Source: Deltaproteobacteria bacterium (GTDB lineage Bacteria; Bdellovibrionota_C; UBA2361; OMII01). From it: a DNA stretch of 5,695 nucleotides. A program made the position numbers and the translations under genes. The stretch covers positions 1 through 5,695 of the forward strand of contig JALRCK010000160.1 in assembly GCA_023262305.1 (NCBI GenBank), read 5' to 3'. Below are positions 4,619 to 5,695 of the stretch, piece by piece (the stretch's first letter is position 1; the number at the start of each line of letters is the position of its first letter). The notes beneath the pieces are model-generated. The model was not told the DNA's origin. It was given only the letters and a program-made list of their open reading frames with translations, and did no database searches.

Positions 4619-5695
4619 ATGCGAAAGCTTGCGCTCGTAATTCTTGCGGTCACTTTGACAATCCTCTCGCAACCCGCGAATCATGCGTTCGCCATCCCGG
4701 GGCCCAAGAACAAGTGCTGTTTCTGCGTATATCCGAGCGAGGGCGAACGAGACCACGAGCTTGCCGGCCTAGTGTGCGGCAAATGCCTAGAATCCGTCTT
4801 CGGCGGCTGCACCGTATCACAGATATTCTCGGCAAAGGATTTCACCCCAAAGGCCATAGAGAAATACAACTGCGAAGGAACTATCAATCAGCTTAATATC
4901 CAACACGGCCCCAAAAACTATGTGACCCCTCAGGTAAGGGTGTGCAAAACCGCATATCCAGAGTGCTCAATCAACTTCAACGACGCGTCATGCGCGACCT
5001 TCCAGGATGAGAAAAAAGCGCGGAAGTACATCGACGAGGTGCGACGCTTGTGGAAGGGCCCAGCTGAGATCAAGTTATGCGCAAGTCGCTCCATCAACTT
5101 GTTTGATGTTGGTGGTTGTGATTCCCTACGACAGGAGATCACGTACAACATCTCTAATTCCGGAGTGACAGAGGATCTGGGTGAGTGTCCTTCTCCTGGC
5201 TCAACGTGCAGTGTATACGAGCTAAAGGGCCTTGATCAAAAAGAGTTTCGATGTCGAAACTCGGGATCTATTTTTACGCAGGAGTGTTGCTTAACCGCCC
5301 CCGGGAAATCGAGTATTCCCCCTCACTTTGGGGTTTGGGGTCCATTGGGAGGAGGATGTAAGCTAGAGCCGTGCAGTGATAAATCATGTCCGACTTATTC
5401 CAAGTGTGAAGGCTCACGGAGTTCAGGCCAATCTTGCATACCGATTACAGGCTCAACTGGCGAGACAAGTTATTGCCTCAAATGGGGTGCGGATTGCGCC
5501 GAAAGGAATCACTCTTGTGTGAATGACGGCAAGGTCTCATTCTGCGGAGAGGCATGTGACCCAGAGACATGCCCCTCAAAGTCGTGGTGCGAGAATGGCT
5601 CGGTAGTCCGTCAAGGATGCAACAAGGTAGCTGACCCTCAAGCTCGTCCCGCTGAATGTACAAAATCCCGCGAAACCTGCGGGAGCGACAAGTGG
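4619..5695 (+). CDS. Secreted cysteine-rich repeat protein (3' end outside the window)
   Basis: The frame is open from ATG 4619 to the right edge (359 codons, no stop). Residues 1-25 form a Sec signal peptide: MRK, a hydrophobic core of about 5-16, and AFA before the predicted cleavage at 25/26, so the product is exported. The mature part is unusually cysteine-rich, with 32 Cys in 359 residues. Residues 33-64 hold a cluster with the pattern CCxC, CxxC and C. Residues about 65-240 are a mixed region with scattered Cys and a helical, charged stretch at about 129-150. From 252 on, a 61-residue cysteine unit is repeated (252-312, then 313 to the cut end). No lipobox or membrane anchor is visible in this portion. 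The ribosome site is weak (GGAA, 6 nt before ATG). I recognise no family. Oxidised, disulfide-bonded extracellular or surface modules are the likely state (inference). Confidence 0.85.
   Translation, partial: MRKLALVILAVTLTILSQPANHAFAIPGPKNKCCFCVYPSEGERDHELAGLVCGKCLESVFGGCTVSQIFSAKDFTPKAIEKYNCEGTINQLNIQHGPKNYVTPQVRVCKTAYPECSINFNDASCATFQDEKKARKYIDEVRRLWKGPAEIKLCASRSINLFDVGGCDSLRQEITYNISNSGVTEDLGECPSPGSTCSVYELKGLDQKEFRCRNSGSIFTQECCLTAPGKSSIPPHFGVWGPLGGGCKLEPCSDKSCPTYSKCEGSRSSGQSCIPITGSTGETSYCLKWGADCAERNHSCVNDGKVSFCGEACDPETCPSKSWCENGSVVRQGCNKVADPQARPAECTKSRETCGSDKW
5372..5695 (+). repeat. Tandem 61-residue cysteine repeat inside the secreted protein
   Basis: Cysteines at residues 252, 257, 263, 273, 286 and 293 are each followed exactly 61 residues later by cysteines at 313, 318, 324, 334, 347 and 354. 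The consensus is C-x4-C-P-x4-C-E-x8-C-x12-C-x6-C, continuing in copy 1 with C300 and C309. Shared non-Cys residues include Pro after the second Cys, Glu after the third and Gln two before the fourth. Copy 1 spans 5372-5554 and copy 2 begins at 5555 and is cut by the window end. The DNA copies are well diverged, so this is an old protein-level duplication and not a recent DNA repeat. Confidence 0.75.

Noticed and set aside
4353..4640. TTG-initiated 95-codon frame leading into the cysteine-rich gene
   Set aside because: It has a rare start without a ribosome site, an atypical Arg/Ser/Pro composition, and runs into the signal-peptide coding region in another frame.
1..5695. CRISPR array, tRNA/rRNA genes, insertion-sequence ends or phage genes
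   Set aside because: No regularly spaced repeats, cloverleaf with CCA-type end, transposase motif or terminal inverted repeats were seen by eye on either strand.

Overview
The window comes from a bacterial chromosome of slightly more than half G+C (judged by eye). The C5-pathway haem gene hemL, a BrnT/BrnA toxin-antitoxin pair and a Sec-secreted cysteine-rich protein fit a Gram-negative-type or environmental lineage. Nothing here identifies the phylum, and I do not assign one.

Layout from left to right. (1) 1-324, plus strand: the 3' end of a probable two-helix membrane protein, cut by the left edge. (2) 390-1679, minus strand: hemL, glutamate-1-semialdehyde 2,1-aminomutase, complete with all hallmark motifs. 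(3) 1799-2998, plus strand and divergent from hemL across 119 bp: an L-2-hydroxyglutarate oxidase/dehydrogenase of the LhgO family. (4) 3048-3645, minus strand: a brnT-brnA toxin-antitoxin operon whose genes overlap by 11 bp. Its AT-rich promoter carries an inverted repeat that could be the autoregulatory operator. (5) 3698-4258, minus strand: a small RBBP9/YdeN-type serine hydrolase with a complete Ser-Asp-His triad. (6) 4259-4618: a 360-bp stretch with no convincing gene but several inverted repeats, a C8 tract and a terminator-like hairpin. (7) 4619-5695, plus strand: a Sec-secreted protein with 32 cysteines in 359 visible residues, cut by the right edge. Its C-terminal part contains a diverged tandem repeat with an exact 61-residue cysteine period.

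How the genes relate. hemL (tetrapyrrole synthesis) and lhgO (return of L-2-hydroxyglutarate to 2-oxoglutarate) are housekeeping or metabolite-repair genes, and sharing an intergenic region is the only link I can see between them. The brnTA pair and the hydrolase share a strand, but a good promoter between them argues that brnTA is an independent unit. The least explained part is the right third: the structured intergenic region and the secreted cysteine-repeat protein, for which I recognise no family.
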